NCBI RefSeq assembly: GCF_002904345.1
Contig: NZ_PEIH01000005.1
Location: forward strand, 178,449-242,448
Reading direction: 5' to 3'
Source of the DNA: Bacteroidetes bacterium endosymbiont of Geopemphigus sp.
GTDB taxonomy: Bacteria > Bacteroidota > Bacteroidia > Flavobacteriales > Blattabacteriaceae
Length of the DNA: 64,000 bases
Shown here: positions 36,823 to 45,582 of the stretch, in pieces
Position numbering within the stretch: the stretch's first letter is position 1
Layout: the number at the start of each line of letters is the position of its first letter
Made by a program: the position numbers and the translations under genes
The notes under the pieces: generated by a model
Seen by the model: only the letters and a program-made list of their open reading frames with translations
Told to the model about the DNA's origin: nothing
The model's database searches: none

Positions 36823-37089
36823 ATGAAATTGTATATTGGAAATTTACCATTTGAAACTAACGAAGAAGATCTTAAAAGTCTTCTTAAAGAAACCGGAGAG
36901 CAAATTAAAGATGCAAAAATCATCATCGATAGGGAAACAGGAAGGAGCAAGGGCTTCGGTTTTGTTGAAACCTCTGATGACAAAAGTGGACAAAACATCA
37001 TAAATAAGCTCCACAAAAAAACTGTGGAGAGCAAAAACAGCAACAATCTGAGAGAAATTATAGTTGCTGAGGCGCGTGACAGAAAATAA
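36823..37089 (+). CDS. Small RRM-type RNA-binding protein
   Basis: A single RNA recognition motif of 88 residues. RNP2 is LYIGNLPF (residues 3-10) and RNP1 is KGFGFVET (about 46-53), both with the aromatic residues that stack on RNA bases. Such RRM proteins are common in Bacteroidota, where they bind single-stranded RNA and are thought to take a role like that of the missing Hfq; this is family knowledge and partly inference. It has its own promoter element and a strong intrinsic terminator 15 bases past the stop, so it is probably a highly expressed single gene. Confidence 0.92.
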   Translation: MKLYIGNLPFETNEEDLKSLLKETGEQIKDAKIIIDRETGRSKGFGFVETSDDKSGQNIINKLHKKTVESKNSNNLREIIVAEARDRK

Positions 37090-37103
37090 TTTTTAGATGT
37101 TAT

Positions 37104-37142
37104 AAAATGGCAAAAAATGTTACATCTCTTTTGCCATTTTTT
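37104..37142 (+). terminator. Intrinsic terminator of the RRM gene
   Basis: AAAATGGCAAAA (37104-37115) and TTTTGCCATTTT (37129-37140) form a perfect 12-bp stem with a 13-base loop and end in a run of six T. It is placed 15 bases behind the RRM gene stop and 32 before dapA. Confidence 0.82.
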
Positions 37143-37173
37143 AAATGATCGGAATTGATTCAATAAAAAACTC

Positions 37174-38091
37174 ATGAAAAAACTTCGCGGAACAGGCATA
37201 GCACTTGTAACACCCTTTGATAGGGAAAAAAAAGTGGACTTCGAGAGCTTGAGCCGCTTGAGCAAGTATGCTATAACAAAAGGTGTGAATTACCTGGTGA
37301 TTTTAGGCACTACCGGTGAGCCGGCCACCTTGCGGGATGAGGAAAAAAATGAAATTATTTGCTGTGTTCAAAAAGCAAATCAGGAAAGGCTTCCTTTAGT
37401 TCTTAACATAGGTGGAAACAACACTCAGGAAGTAGTTGAAAAAATTCAAACTACAAATCTTTCAGGTTTTGAAGCTATTCTTTCAGTGACGCCTTACTAC
37501 AATCGCCCCTCGCAAGAAGGTATCTATCAGCATTTTAAAACAATAGCGGAAAATACAGAAGCTAAAATTATCATCTATAACGTGCCTTCGCGCACAGGTT
37601 CGAATATACTTCCCAAAACCGTGCTTGCTCTGGCGCGAGCGTATAAAAATATCGCAGGTATTAAGGAAGCTTCTGGAAATCTTTTGCAAGCTTACGAGAT
37701 TCTTAGAGAAAAACCTAGCCACTTTAGCCTGATCTCAGGAGATGATGCTTTAGCGCTTCCTATAACTCTTGGTGGAGGAGACGGCGTGATCTCAGTGCTT
37801 GCTCAAGCGCTACCTGATGAGTTTTCTAGTATGATCCGCTATGCGCTTAAAGGAAAACCTTTAGAGGCTTTTAAGCATTATTATAAATTCTTTGAACTTA
37901 TGCACCTTATTTACCAAGAGGGTAACCCTGCCGGTGTGAAATCACTTTTACATAGCATTGGCATTTGCAAAACCCATGTAAGACTACCATTGGTAGAGGC
38001 TTCCGCAACGTTGGAGGAAAAAATAAAAAGAGCTTACGAAGGCTATACCAATATCACAACTTCTGGTAAGAAGAATAATATACTATGCTAA
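37174..38091 (+). CDS. dapA: 4-hydroxy-tetrahydrodipicolinate synthase
   Basis: Condenses pyruvate with aspartate semialdehyde in the lysine/diaminopimelate pathway; DAP is also needed for peptidoglycan cross-links. 305 residues, TIM barrel with Schiff-base Lys. Motifs: ILGTTGEPATL (pyruvate carboxylate site), VTPYYNRPSQEGIYQHF (catalytic Tyr), YNVPSRTGSNI, and AGIKEASGN with the active Lys. ATG start at 37174. The stop codon overlaps the ATG of the ferritin pseudogene. Retention together with murA fits continued cell-wall synthesis. Confidence 0.95.
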   Translation: MKKLRGTGIALVTPFDREKKVDFESLSRLSKYAITKGVNYLVILGTTGEPATLRDEEKNEIICCVQKANQERLPLVLNIGGNNTQEVVEKIQTTNLSGFEAILSVTPYYNRPSQEGIYQHFKTIAENTEAKIIIYNVPSRTGSNILPKTVLALARAYKNIAGIKEASGNLLQAYEILREKPSHFSLISGDDALALPITLGGGDGVISVLAQALPDEFSSMIRYALKGKPLEAFKHYYKFFELMHLIYQEGNPAGVKSLLHSIGICKTHVRLPLVEASATLEEKIKRAYEGYTNITTSGKKNNILC

Positions 38092-38576
38092 GCAACACTA
38101 TTGAAAAAAGACTTAATGCGCAGCTCAGGCCTCACAGATCTACCTTTCCATGGCTTCAAAGGTTTTGAAGGTGTAGGCGAATTTCTTTATGTTCACTCTT
38201 ATGAGGAACGAACACATATACTCAAATTACTGCGTTATATCAACGAGCAACGAGCGCGGAGGACCACATGGTCCAGGTTTTTCAGAGCTTTCTTCTCCTG
38301 AAGAAGAGTATAGCTCGCTAAAGAACCTTTTCACAAAACTTTTCGAGCATAAGAAAAAAAAATTCGAAAGAGATCAACGATCTGGTAAATATGACTTTGA
38401 AAGAAAAATATTATTCCATTCACAATTTTCTGCAATGGTATGTAGCTGAGAAAATTGAAGAAGAGCCCTTAGCTCAATTGATTCTTGATAAACTTCATTT
38501 GATTGATGAAGACAAAGGGGGTATCTGTCTTTTCGACAGGTATATTCAAAATTTCCATAAGCGAGCAAAAGTTTAA
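38085..38576 (+). pseudogene. ftnA: Decayed bacterial ferritin (FtnA-type)
   Basis: Frames in order: MLSNTIEKRLNAQLR from 38085, then GFEGVGEFLYVHSYEERTHI followed by LKLLRYINEQ (38165-38250), then ERGGPHGPGF, PPEEEYSSLKNLFTKLFEHK-like residues in another frame, and finally MTLKEKYYSIHNFLQWYVAE, then LILDKLHLIDEDKGGICLFD and YIQNFHKRAKV (38391-38576). All four helices can be recognised, including the ferroxidase-type EExxH motif. At least three frameshifts break the gene, and residues after LNAQLR are lost. The ancestor stored iron in a 24-subunit shell. It starts inside the dapA stop codon. Confidence 0.9.
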
Positions 38577-38625
38577 AAATTCAAGATATTATGAATAATA
38601 TCCTAGAAGGTATTATTTTTGCACC

Positions 38626-39450
38626 ATGCAGAAAAAAATAATCTTTCAGTTCTTTTTACCTTGGTTTTTAATTCTGAACGGATGCAATAAGGAACTCGAC
38701 AATCCGCTTAAGAGCACCGATGTGACTTATATCTTTTCACAGGGAGATGCTTTCGTTTCCCAGAAAAAATATCCCCAGGCCTTACAGCTATACGAACGTG
38801 CTGCGCCTATGCTACGAGGAACAGAAAGCGCCAAAGATCTGATTTTCAAGACTGCCATGGCAAATTTTTACGATAAAAATTATAGCCTGGCGGCACATCA
38901 GTTTAAGAATTTTCATTCAAGTTATCTCCAGGATGAACGCGCTGAAGAGGCTCTTTTTCATTCAGCCTATTCCTATTATATGAGCTCGCCGGATTATAAT
39001 TTAGACCAAAGCAGCACTTATGCCGCCATTGAGGAGTTACAAAACTTTATCAATCAATACCCTGGGAGTAAAAAAATTTTAGAAGTGAACACTTTTATTC
39101 AGACACTGACCAAGAAATTAGAAAAAAAATATTTTGAAATTGCCAAGATTTATCACGATATTATGCGATACAAGGCGGCGGTAAAGGCATTCGAGCAACT
39201 CATCAATGATTTTCCCGAGAGTCCACTGAGAGAAAAAGCCGAATACTACAGGTTAGATGCCCAGTATGAATTAGCAATACATAGTGATCCATCGCTGGAA
39301 AAAGAGCGACTTGAAGAGGTCTTAACCATGGTTGAAAACTTCAGAAAGTCCTATTCAGATTCTCAACATAAAGAGGAAATAATAAAAATTGAAAGAAGAG
39401 TGTCACAAAATCTTAAACATATCAATGAACTTTCCGCCCTGAAAAAATAA
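38626..39450 (+). CDS. bamD: Outer-membrane assembly lipoprotein BamD
   Basis: Periplasm-facing lipoprotein of the BAM complex that inserts beta-barrels in the outer membrane. 274 residues: signal peptide with lipobox LNGC (Cys at about 20), then five TPR-like helical pairs such as YIFSQGDAFVSQKKYPQALQ, ANFYDKNYSLAAHQFKNFHS, RAEEALFHSAYSYYMSSPDY (BamD signature), and RYKAAVKAFEQLINDFPESP. It leads a cluster bamD-rpoZ-coaBC-DUF4835-recN, an order I recall as conserved in Bacteroidota; here only the first two genes are intact. Confidence 0.93.
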   Translation: MQKKIIFQFFLPWFLILNGCNKELDNPLKSTDVTYIFSQGDAFVSQKKYPQALQLYERAAPMLRGTESAKDLIFKTAMANFYDKNYSLAAHQFKNFHSSYLQDERAEEALFHSAYSYYMSSPDYNLDQSSTYAAIEELQNFINQYPGSKKILEVNTFIQTLTKKLEKKYFEIAKIYHDIMRYKAAVKAFEQLINDFPESPLREKAEYYRLDAQYELAIHSDPSLEKERLEEVLTMVENFRKSYSDSQHKEEIIKIERRVSQNLKHINELSALKK

Positions 39451-39469
39451 CACATTTAATTAAAATTCT

Positions 39470-39805
39470 ATGAAATTTAAAGATATTAAAGCACCTCTCT
39501 CCACTGAAACCATTGATCGAAGAGAGATGGAAAAATCTGGAGAAAACATCTACTCTATCATCAATATACTGGGTAAGCGCGCTAATCAAATCAACAGCAT
39601 TATCAAAACCGAGCTTTATAAAAAGCTCGATGAATTTAACGCTTATAATGATTCGCTAGAGGAAGTTTTTGAAAATAAAGAACAAATTGAGCTTTCAAAA
39701 TTTTATGAAGAGCTTCCCAAGCCTACAGCCATTGCTGTTCAGGAGTTTTTAGACAGAGAAGTTTATTTTCGGAAATCAGAAGATGACACTAAAATCGACT
39801 TATGA
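39470..39805 (+). CDS. rpoZ: DNA-directed RNA polymerase omega subunit (Bacteroidota type)
   Basis: Small RNA polymerase subunit that helps fold beta-prime and, in some bacteria, binds ppGpp. 111 residues of the divergent Bacteroidota form. Recognisable stretches are KDIKAPLSTETIDRREMEKS, IYSIINILGKRANQINSIIK, LEEVFENKEQIELSKFYEEL and PKPTAIAVQEFLDREVYFRK. It lies 19 bases after bamD, and its TGA stop overlaps the ATG of the coaBC remnant (ATGA). Confidence 0.9.
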   Translation: MKFKDIKAPLSTETIDRREMEKSGENIYSIINILGKRANQINSIIKTELYKKLDEFNAYNDSLEEVFENKEQIELSKFYEELPKPTAIAVQEFLDREVYFRKSEDDTKIDL

Positions 39806-40878
39806 TACCTTGGGAGGGAAAAAATATTTTAGGAGTCAGCGGCAGTATTGCTTCCTATAAGATTCCGATATTATTAATGCTACTTCTTGGTATGCAGTTA
39901 GAAATCAAAGTTTTAATGAGTCCTTCAGCTAAGAAATTTGTCAGAAAAAACACCTTAGCCACGCTTTCCAAAGTTCCTGTCTGGGACTCGTTCAGATACG
40001 GAGATCGTAACTGGAATAATTACGTGAACTTAGCATTTGGGCAGATGCATTTCTTATCGCTCCTGCTACGGCCAATATTTTTCGCTCCGGCGATGGATCT
40101 CGATATATACCTGGCATCCCACTACAAAAGAGAATATAGGGAGACTCCTTAAGAGAGGACATATTTTAATACCTTCTAAAAAAGGATGGCTCGCAAGCGG
40201 CTTACCTGGACAGGGACGAATGGCCGAACCTGAGCAATATTATAGGGACCCTGGTAAAACATTTTGAGAAAAAAACCTCTCATTTAAAAGAAAAAAAATA
40301 CTTATCACCGCCGGATCTATCTATGAATCCATAAATCCAGTACGATTTCTGGAAAATCGATCCTCAGGAAAAATGGGCTTTTCCCTGGCAAAAGCTTCTG
40401 CGCAGCTGGGTGCAGAGGTAACGATCATTTATAGCCTGGTTAAGGAAACGATAGAGAAAAAGGGCGTAAGAAAAATTCCAGTCACTTCAGCTGAAGAAAT
40501 GCTTAATAAAAGTTTAAAATACTTCAGGAAATGTGATGTGCTCATTATGGCCGCAGCCGTATCTGACTATAAGGCAGTTCTGCAATTTTAAAGGAAAAGA
40601 TAAAGAAAAAACAAGCAAACCTCTCTCTTGAGTTGATTCGAAATCCTGATATCCTCAAAACCTTAGGAGCACAAAAGAAACATCAATATATCGTAGGTTT
40701 TGTGCTGGAGAGCGAAGATGAACTAGAAAATTCTAAGAAAAAACTGAAAGAAAAAAAGCTTGATTTTATCATACTGAATTCTTTGAAAGATGCAGGTGCA
40801 GGATTTGACAAGGATACTAATAAGATCATCTTAATCAATGATAAAGGAGAGACTCTCCCCCATAGAATTAAAAAGTAA
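39802..40878 (+). pseudogene. coaBC: Decayed coaBC (phosphopantothenoylcysteine synthetase/decarboxylase)
   Basis: Bifunctional CoA-pathway gene in at least four frames. The CoaC part has MIPWEGKNILGVSGSIASYK, FWADAFLIAPATANI-like residues in another frame, FAPAMDLDIY and PSKKGWLASGLPGQGRM. The CoaB part has ITAGSIYESINPVRFLENRS with SGKMGFSLAKA, DVLIMAAAVSDYK, LIRNPDILKTLG and LDFIILNSLKDAGAGFDKDT. Frameshifts lie near 40150, 40270-40370 and 40590. The order of motifs is complete, so decay is recent, but no single polypeptide with either activity can be made. The product is normally essential for making 4'-phosphopantetheine. Confidence 0.9.
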
Positions 40879-40939
40879 AAAAGACCTGGATTTTGATATA
40901 TTGAACTAGGTTTCGCAAACCTTAAGTTAATTTAAGGTT

Positions 40940-41458
40940 ATGATGCGCTTATTAATCTTTCTTTTTAGAAGCGCAATGCGCGTGCGCGCAAGAGCTTTCG
41001 GAAAAGGTTAAAATCAACTACGAGAAACTACAAAACTCACGCACGCTTCTCTCTATGAAAATCTTGAAAAGGAGCTTAACGATTGGCTCAACCAAAGGCG
41101 TTAGGGCGCGATGATTTTCAGGCAAATGAAAATGATAGAATGCTTTGTTTTCAATCACTGTTAATAAGGTTTTCAGACCTCCTTGGATGTGATGCTGATA
41201 CCTTTTCTAAGAGTGCAGGCAAGGAATATTTCCTGGCAGCACAAAAAATTGCCGGCAGTGTTGAATCAGAGAATCTTTTTTTGTTGGCTGGACTGGACCC
41301 ATAGAAAAGGCTTGAATGTGATGTCTGAAAAACCAGCTGAAGGCAAACAAAACATCACTGAGACGCTTGTCGAACTTGACAAAATATCAGATATAGGCGC
41401 TGTTAATTCCTATCCTGTAGATATCTTTTTCAAGGCTAAAAAAAGAGGAGATCAGTAA
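40940..41458 (+). pseudogene. Decayed DUF4835 (PorD-like) gene
   Basis: The start MMRLLIFLF-like is followed in other frames by LSEKVKINYEKLQNS and YENLEKELNDWLNQ. Then come DDFQANEND, LLGCDADTFSKSAGKEYFLA with AQKIAGSVES, and GLNVMSEKPAEGKQNITETL with PVDIFFKAKKRGDQ at the end. This follows DUF4835, whose characterised relative PorD is linked to the type IX secretion system of Bacteroidota. About 100 central residues are lost, and several frameshifts are present. It occupies its usual position between coaBC and recN. Confidence 0.8.
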
Positions 41459-41547
41459 GATTCTCAATGGCGCGGGCCTATCATACAAATTAATAAATTT
41501 TAACTTAAAAAAAGTTCTCATATCACTGGAATAATTTCAAGATTTGA

Positions 41548-42901
41548 ATGCTTACAAAACTCTATATATTCAATTTTAGTATTATTAATAAAGCGGAACT
41601 CGATTTAGCTGGAGGTCTTACAAATCATCACGGGAGAAACCAGAGTAGGCAAATCTTTACTTATGAATGCCCTCTCCGGGCTTATCTCAGATAAAAGATC
41701 AGATAAAAGAGCAGATACCTCTGCTATTTTAGATAAAGAAAAATAAATAGCGAAGCTCATTTACGCAACTTCCTGAAAGCCTCTTAAAGCACTACTACAT
41801 CGATAATGAGTCCAAACGATCTTACGAAGGGAAATACATCCTGGCGACAAGTCAAGAAGTTTTATTAATGATAGTCTGGTAAGTTTGGAGCAGTTTGGAA
41901 AACTAAGAAGAAAGCTCATCAATGATAGCTATCATCAGCTAAAATTCCTCGATAGCTATTGTAAAAATAATAAATTCCTAGAAGGAATAAGTATCAAAGA
42001 TATTTTGAAAATACCAGTGCGTCAAAGAGCAACTACTCCAGTTAAAAGAGCGAGAAGCAAACCATCTGCGAAAGAAAGAGTACAATAATTTTCTCTTAAG
42101 AGCTTCATATGGCAAAGATCGTTGATAATGAGGAAAGGGAATTTGAGAGAGAAGCCTATCACATGCATGCTTAGGAAATAAGTAGATGGTTTTCCGAAGG
42201 CATCAGTCTGCTTGCTTCAACTGACACGTTTAAAAAACTTGTCTTGACAAATCTGCAGAACCTTCCCATCGTCATCATGAACTTACAGAACAATCCTATG
42301 TAGCATGGATCGAAACGAGTGATCTTTACAATGAAATAATCCATTGGATAAAGACCGTTGAATCACACCCGAAACATCTGGAAGTAATACATCAGCGCCT
42401 TGATTTACTCACCCAACTACAAAAAAAACATCAGGTAGCAAACTCGGGAGAATTATTGAAAGTTCTTGAAAAACTTGAAAAAGAATATCAGGAAACAGAA
42501 AATATTCACCTTGATCTGGAAGATTTAAAAAGAGAAGAACGTATATCATCGAATGAGCTAAAAAAGAAATATACAAATCTCAGTGATATAAGAAAAGAAA
42601 AAAAAGAGCTTTAGTAATTCATAATCACATTACTATATACACTAGAAATTCCGGAGGAAGAGTAAAAATACAACTCATCCCTGCAAAGGATCTGCATACG
42701 ATGGAAGCTGAAAATATTCAGATACTTTTCTCTACCAATAAAGGAAGTCACTTGCAAGAACTCAGCAAAACCACCTCTGAAAATTTACAAAACATAAAAC
42801 AGGAAAGAGCCATTATCCTTTTTAAGGAACTCATAAAAACAGATCAAATCGAAGAAATTGCGCAGATTCTCAGCGAAATAGCCGTTACCGAAGAGGCCTG
42901 A
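41548..42901 (+). pseudogene. recN: Decayed recN (DNA double-strand break repair ATPase)
   Basis: RecN is an SMC-like ATPase acting in recombination repair. MLTKLYIFNFSIINKAELDL starts at 41548; a shifted frame has ETRVGKSLLMNALSGLISDK (a damaged Walker A: GETGAGKS in intact proteins). Coiled-coil parts follow (YHQLKFLDSYCKNNKFLEGI and VANSGELLKVLEKLEKEYQE). The final frame has NIQILFSTNKGSHLQELSKT then EEIAQILSEIAVTEEA, the authentic C-terminus. The piece between, carrying the ABC signature and Walker B, is deleted. Five or more frameshifts and stops are present. Confidence 0.88.
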
Positions 42902-42947
42902 TTGCAGGTTTAAATGTGCTTTTGTCTTCAGGAGCTAATTCAAAGGA

Positions 42948-43604
42948 TTAAGAAGAAGTTTTTTGATAATCGTCGAGAAATTTTTTCAGACCAATATCCG
43001 TAAGGGGATGATGCGCAAGACTCTTGATCACCTCCAGAGGCGCTGTAATGACATCAGCGCCTATTTTTGCACAATTGACAATATGCATGGAATGACGTAC
43101 CGAAGCGGCCAAAATTTCCGTTTCAAAGTCATAACTGTCATATACCATTCGTATATCCTGAATAAGCTGAAGACCATCTGAAGAAATATCATCGAGTCTT
43201 CCTATAAAAGGCGAGACATAGGTAGCTCCCACCTTAGCTGCTAAGAGCGCCTGAGATAAAGAAAAAACCAAAGTACAGTTGGTACGTATGCCTTGTTCAT
43301 AAAAATGATGAATAGCGCGAATGCCATCGATGGTCATGGGGATTTTCACGACGATTTGCGAATGCAAATTCGCCAGAATTTCTCCCTCAGAGCACATGCC
43401 TTCATAATTAGTGGCAATCACCTCAGCGCTTACATCTCCTTGAATGACTTCACAGATGCTCAGGTAGTGTGCGTGAAGGTTCTTTTCGCCACTGATTCCT
43501 TGTTTAGCCATCAGCGATGGGTTAGTGGTGACGCCATCGAGAACACCTAATTCATTGGCTTGACGTATTTGATCAAGGTCAGCCGTATCTATAAAAAATT
43601 TCAT
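42948..43604 (-). CDS. tal: Fructose-6-phosphate aldolase/transaldolase-like protein
   Basis: Small transaldolase-family TIM barrel of 218 residues. Typical tracts: MKFFIDTADLDQIRQANELG, LDGVTTNPSLMAKQG, VVKIPMTIDGIRAIHHFYEQ (Schiff-base Lys region), TNCTLVFSLSQALLAAKVGA, YVSPFIGRLDDISSDG, and ILAASVRHSMHIVNCAKIGA. The phrase SPFIGRLDD is shared by MipB/TalC-type transaldolases and F6P aldolases, so the exact activity is open; in a reduced genome, transaldolase of the pentose phosphate pathway is more likely. The ATG at 43604 is preferred to a TTG at 43625. A TAnnTTTG element lies 19 bases upstream on the minus strand. Confidence 0.9.
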   Translation of the reverse strand: MKFFIDTADLDQIRQANELGVLDGVTTNPSLMAKQGISGEKNLHAHYLSICEVIQGDVSAEVIATNYEGMCSEGEILANLHSQIVVKIPMTIDGIRAIHHFYEQGIRTNCTLVFSLSQALLAAKVGATYVSPFIGRLDDISSDGLQLIQDIRMVYDSYDFETEILAASVRHSMHIVNCAKIGADVITAPLEVIKSLAHHPLTDIGLKKFLDDYQKTSS

Positions 43605-43622
43605 GAAATATTTTTTTCGGAT

Positions 43623-43630
43623 CAAAAGTA
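43623..43630 (-). promoter_or_regulatory. -7 promoter element of the transaldolase gene
   Basis: On the minus strand this reads TACTTTTG, fitting TAnnTTTG, 18 bases before the ATG at 43604. This placement also favours that ATG over the TTG at 43625, which would lie inside the element. Confidence 0.45.
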
Positions 43631-43675
43631 AAGATTATTCCGATTTTTGTATAAAATATTATTCAACTATTTCAA

Positions 43676-44345
43676 TGAATCATCGAATAAAAAACATACT
43701 TACCACAGGTACAATCGGTTATAGGAAATCGCTTAAGCGAAATGCTCTATGAACGAGGCTATAAAAGGTATCTGAGGAGAGGATATAAAGTTAAAGGAAA
43801 TTTCCCTGTTTATTTATGGGATTCCAAAAGGATTTCATCGATACAAAAACCTTATATCAATTGCATAATATCATTCATTTGGCAGGAGCGCTCAGGAAAA
43901 GATAATAATTTCATAAGTCCGCGGCGTAAGCGCGCGTTTTTTATGGCAACACATAAGGAAATCCAAAGAGCAACCTGAGTGTTTCTATAAGTGCCGGAGG
44001 TGTCAGTTATTTCGGGAGCATTACTCAAAAAAGCCTTTACGGAAGAGGATCCTCCGGGGATAGATTTTCTCGCACAAGTGTGTCAAGCATGGGAGGCTAA
44101 CGCAGATCTCTCTCAAAAAAAAAGTGGTATTCTCACAGTGAAATTACGCACAGGCGCCGCCCTTTCTGGAAAGGGCGGCGCCTTACAAAGTATGGAAAAA
44201 AATTATAAAATATTATCTGGGTGCTCCGCTAGGAAATGGGAATCAATCCATGTCTTTTTTTTGCTTTATTTCATTGGGAAGAACGCTGATACTATACCGG
44301 AAAGCATGCTGAAAGCATGTATAAAATAGACCTAAAAGCGCGTTT
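43676..44345 (+). pseudogene. Decayed TIGR01777-family NAD-dependent epimerase
   Basis: Fragments in several frames follow a TIGR01777 (SulA/YfcH-like) SDR epimerase. They are ILTTGTIGYRKSL for the Rossmann loop, EMLYERGYK, KVKGNFPVYLWDSKR, IIHLAGA, VFISASAIG-like residues, then FTEEDPPGIDFLAQVCQAWE (43990-44110). VKLRTGAALSGKGGALQSME and GAPLGNGNQSM come last. The frame breaks are numerous, and the C-terminal 80 residues are not visible. The function of the family is poorly defined. A 14-bp perfect palindrome lies within the fragment coding TGAALSGKGGAL. Confidence 0.82.
44153..44182. repeat. Perfect 14-bp GC-rich inverted repeat
   Basis: GGCGCCGCCCTTTC (44153-44166) and GAAAGGGCGGCGCC (44169-44182) are exact reverse complements separated by two bases, a cruciform-forming structure that is unusually GC-rich for this DNA. 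Neither strand has a T run behind it, so it is not a standard terminator. Confidence 0.85.
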
Positions 44346-44427
44346 AGCAGGAAAGTAATAAATAAGCTTGAAAAGCGCCGGATCATATATAAAATCTTTA
44401 ATAAAACCAAAATCTAATCTAGATATC

Positions 44428-45087
44428 TTATATTATTTGCTTTTTCGAATTAAAAATACCTTCCTTTTCATAAAAAGTAACTTTTCCTGTGCTCAAATCA
44501 TATTTGGCCGGAATAATTCCTACTTCTCCGTTATCGATCATTTCCTTAAGTACACGACTATTCTGTAAAATATAATGAACGCTTTGCCTCAAATGCAAAT
44601 CGCATACCTTTTCAACGAATTCTTCATTTTTAGAATTTCTGTTTTCGATGATGCTCGTCTCAGCCTGAACGGCGGGGTAAATCTTAGCCAAAAGTTTTGA
44701 AAGATTTTCCATCTGTACTTCGTCGCAAGCGCCTTTGATAGCGCCGCATCGGGTATGTCCTAATAAGACGATAAGCTTCGAATCTGCGATTTTACAAGCA
44801 TACTCGATCGAACCCAATACATCATAATTGATGGCATTACCTGCAATTCGTATACTAAAAACATCCCCCAGCCCTTGATCAAAAATCAGCTCAGAAGAAA
44901 TACGTGAATCCATACAGCTGAGAATAACGGCAAAAGGCCACTGATTTTCAGAAGTGACATTAATCATTTGCAAATGATCATGATCTCGGTTAATGGCGTT
45001 AATAAAGCGAAAATTTCCTTCTTGTAAAAATCTAAGCGCTTCTTTAGGGCTAAGATCGTGTGAAGCTTTGTTTTTATGATATTTCAT
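44428..45087 (-). CDS. Beta-class carbonic anhydrase
   Basis: Zinc enzyme that interconverts CO2 and bicarbonate; 219 residues. The zinc ligands and dyad are intact: CMDSR (C58, D60, R62) and HTRCGAIKGA (H111, C114). Surrounding phrases LQEGNFRFINA, VILSCMDSRI, RIAGNAINYDVLGSIEYACK and VQAETSIIENRNSKNEEFVE fit the bacterial type. Bicarbonate supports acetyl-CoA carboxylase (accA is in the window). The gene lies behind a sulP transporter gene, a common pairing for bicarbonate or sulfate movement, but that transporter gene is now broken. Confidence 0.94.
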   Translation of the reverse strand: MKYHKNKASHDLSPKEALRFLQEGNFRFINAINRDHDHLQMINVTSENQWPFAVILSCMDSRISSELIFDQGLGDVFSIRIAGNAINYDVLGSIEYACKIADSKLIVLLGHTRCGAIKGACDEVQMENLSKLLAKIYPAVQAETSIIENRNSKNEEFVEKVCDLHLRQSVHYILQNSRVLKEMIDNGEVGIIPAKYDLSTGKVTFYEKEGIFNSKKQII

Positions 45088-45101
45088 AAAATGTCCTAAA
45101 T

Positions 45102-45575
45102 TTACTTATTAACCTTATCTCTCTTGAACTGTCTGATGGGTCTTTCATACCTTCCGGAGAAGAGTTTGGGTTGTTCATTATTTGAAAGCAACTTATCGGG
45201 AATAACCTCTAAAGCGTTCTCAATATTGTAAATATTTTTGAAACCTATAAAGGATACTTTGATATTTTTAGTAGGTACTCTGAATTCCCTGAACTCCCTA
45301 AGCAAGTCCAGAACATCGAAATCTATGTAAGCGGTTTGGCATCGATGATAAGATTAGTGCCTTCAGGAATGTTATCAAGGGTTTCTTTGATACTTTATTT
45401 GTTCAGAAAAGACACCTCCTGAGAAAAAGTCAAATGAATGAGTTCCCCGTTGGAATAAGTGATGCGTTTATAAATAATAAGGAATTTTCTTCTGACGCAG
45501 CATAAAAATATGCTCAATACCATACCAATATACTACTCCATTGAGCAAATCCAGGAATACCACCGTAATAAAGGT
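45102..45575 (-). pseudogene. C-terminal part of a broken SulP anion transporter (STAS domain)
   Basis: Minus-strand frames read, from 45575: ITFITVVFLDLLNGVVYWYG (last membrane helix region), then KIPYYIYKRITYSNGELI (frame broken), HLTFSQEVSFLNK, SIKETLDNIPEGTNLIIDAK, DFDVLDLLREFREFRVPTKN and IKVSFIGFKNIYNIENALEV. This is the end of SulP and its cytoplasmic STAS domain. At least two frameshifts are present. The segment that should precede it, the membrane core, lies on the other strand immediately to the right, showing an inversion. It keeps the ancestral orientation towards the carbonic anhydrase gene. Confidence 0.82.
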
Positions 45576-45582
45576 TATTATA

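Noticed and set aside
36816-37265. 149-codon minus-strand frame opposite the RRM gene and dapA start
   Set aside because: It covers two well-supported plus-strand features and a terminator; its Ser/Leu-rich sequence is a complement artefact.
38614-38626. TATTTTTG as a promoter for bamD
   Set aside because: It ends only five bases before the bamD ATG, which would place the transcript start inside the start codon region; spacing is incompatible.
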